This document shows, piece after piece, positions 33,691 through 34,236 of a stretch of 34,236 nucleotides of DNA. The notes beneath the pieces were generated by a model, which was not told the origin of the DNA, searched no databases, and saw nothing but the letters and a program-made list of their open reading frames with translations. Every line of letters begins with the position of its first letter. Position 1 is the stretch's first letter. Origin of the DNA: Spirosoma sp. (GTDB lineage Bacteria; Bacteroidota; Bacteroidia; Cytophagales; Spirosomataceae); NCBI GenBank assembly GCA_014377625.1, contig JACMPG010000119.1:1-34236 (forward strand). Reading direction: 5' to 3'. Position numbers and translations under genes: made by a program.

Positions 33691-34236
33691 ATGTCAAAAG
33701 TAACCATCATCGTCCTCGTTGTTTTGGCCCTGTTCGGCTTTTACGGCTGCAGTTCTTACAACGGCTTAGTGCAGAAAGATACGCAGGTAGAAAATGCCTG
33801 GGCTAACGTGCAAACGCAATATCAACGCCGGGCTGACCTGATTCCGAACCTCGTCAGAACGGTACAGGGTGCCGCCAATTTCGAGAAAAGTACGCTCACC
33901 GAGGTCATTCAGGCCCGCGCCAATGCCACAAGCATGAAAATTGACCCCAGCAACCTGACTCCCGAAAACATCCAGAAATTTCAGGCGGCACAGGATAAAT
34001 TGAGCGGCTCACTGTCTCGTCTGCTGGCCGTGGCCGAAAGCTACCCACAACTCAAAGCCACGCAGAATTTCTCGGAGTTGCAGGCGCAGCTCGAAGGAAC
34101 CGAAAACCGCATTACCGTAGCCCGCAACGATTTCAACGGCGTGGCTACGAGCTATAACGCTTCAGTGCGGTCATTCCCGAATAACATCTTCGCGGGTATC
34201 TTTGGCTTCTCGCGTAAAGGGCTTTTCGAAGCATCG
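33691..34236 (+). CDS. lemA: LemA family protein, partial (truncated by window end)
   Basis: MSKVTIIVLVVLALFGFYGCSSYNGLVQKDTQVENAWANVQTQYQRRADLIPNLVRTVQGAANFEKSTLTEVIQARA...; open to the window edge. Confidence 0.93.
   Translation, partial: MSKVTIIVLVVLALFGFYGCSSYNGLVQKDTQVENAWANVQTQYQRRADLIPNLVRTVQGAANFEKSTLTEVIQARANATSMKIDPSNLTPENIQKFQAAQDKLSGSLSRLLAVAESYPQLKATQNFSELQAQLEGTENRITVARNDFNGVATSYNASVRSFPNNIFAGIFGFSRKGLFEAS

Noticed and set aside
1-34236. CRISPR arrays, tRNA/rRNA genes, transposases, toxin-antitoxin or known anti-phage systems
   Set aside because: No regularly spaced direct repeats, no recognisable RNA gene sequence and no transposase, integrase or defence-type ORF was seen on either strand. 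tRNAscan-SE, Infernal and DefenseFinder runs would be needed for certainty.

Overview
The window is a gene-dense chromosomal segment of a Bacteroidota bacterium. A Cytophagales/Spirosoma-like origin is inferred from the T9SS genes, the TAnnTTTG promoters and general protein style. Nearly all genes are on the + strand; only a truncated MIP-family aquaporin gene at the left edge is on the - strand. Contents, left to right: MDR/enoyl-thioester-reductase-like oxidoreductase plus AlkB-type alkane monooxygenase; ExbB/ExbD; Rieske-FAD oxidoreductase; DnaQ-like exonuclease; nuoK-L-M-N; GtrA-family protein; small lipoprotein; SprT-like protein; T9SS porU and porV; M16 peptidase homologue lacking HXXEH; plsY; M20 dipeptidase; DUF1207-like protein; SDR; hypothetical; GNAT; Gfo/Idh/MocA oxidoreductase; PhyH dioxygenase; SnoaL-like protein; MetE-core-like methyltransferase; histidine kinase and response regulator; DUF547 protein; DASH-type cryptochrome/photolyase; and LemA, truncated at the right edge. 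I saw no tRNA, rRNA, CRISPR array, transposase or recognisable defence island. The most unusual non-coding signal is a set of intergenic inverted repeats, including a 121-bp near-perfect palindrome at 20712-20832 with a related, degenerate copy at about 706-797, and a 77-bp hairpin at 18511-18587. No clearly new multi-gene system is evident. The best candidates for follow-up are the repeat families, the AlkB/MDR pair, the HXXEH-less M16 homologue, the DUF1207-like protein with a long charged/proline-rich extension, and the 25.5-29.5 kb oxidoreductase/dioxygenase/methyltransferase cluster.
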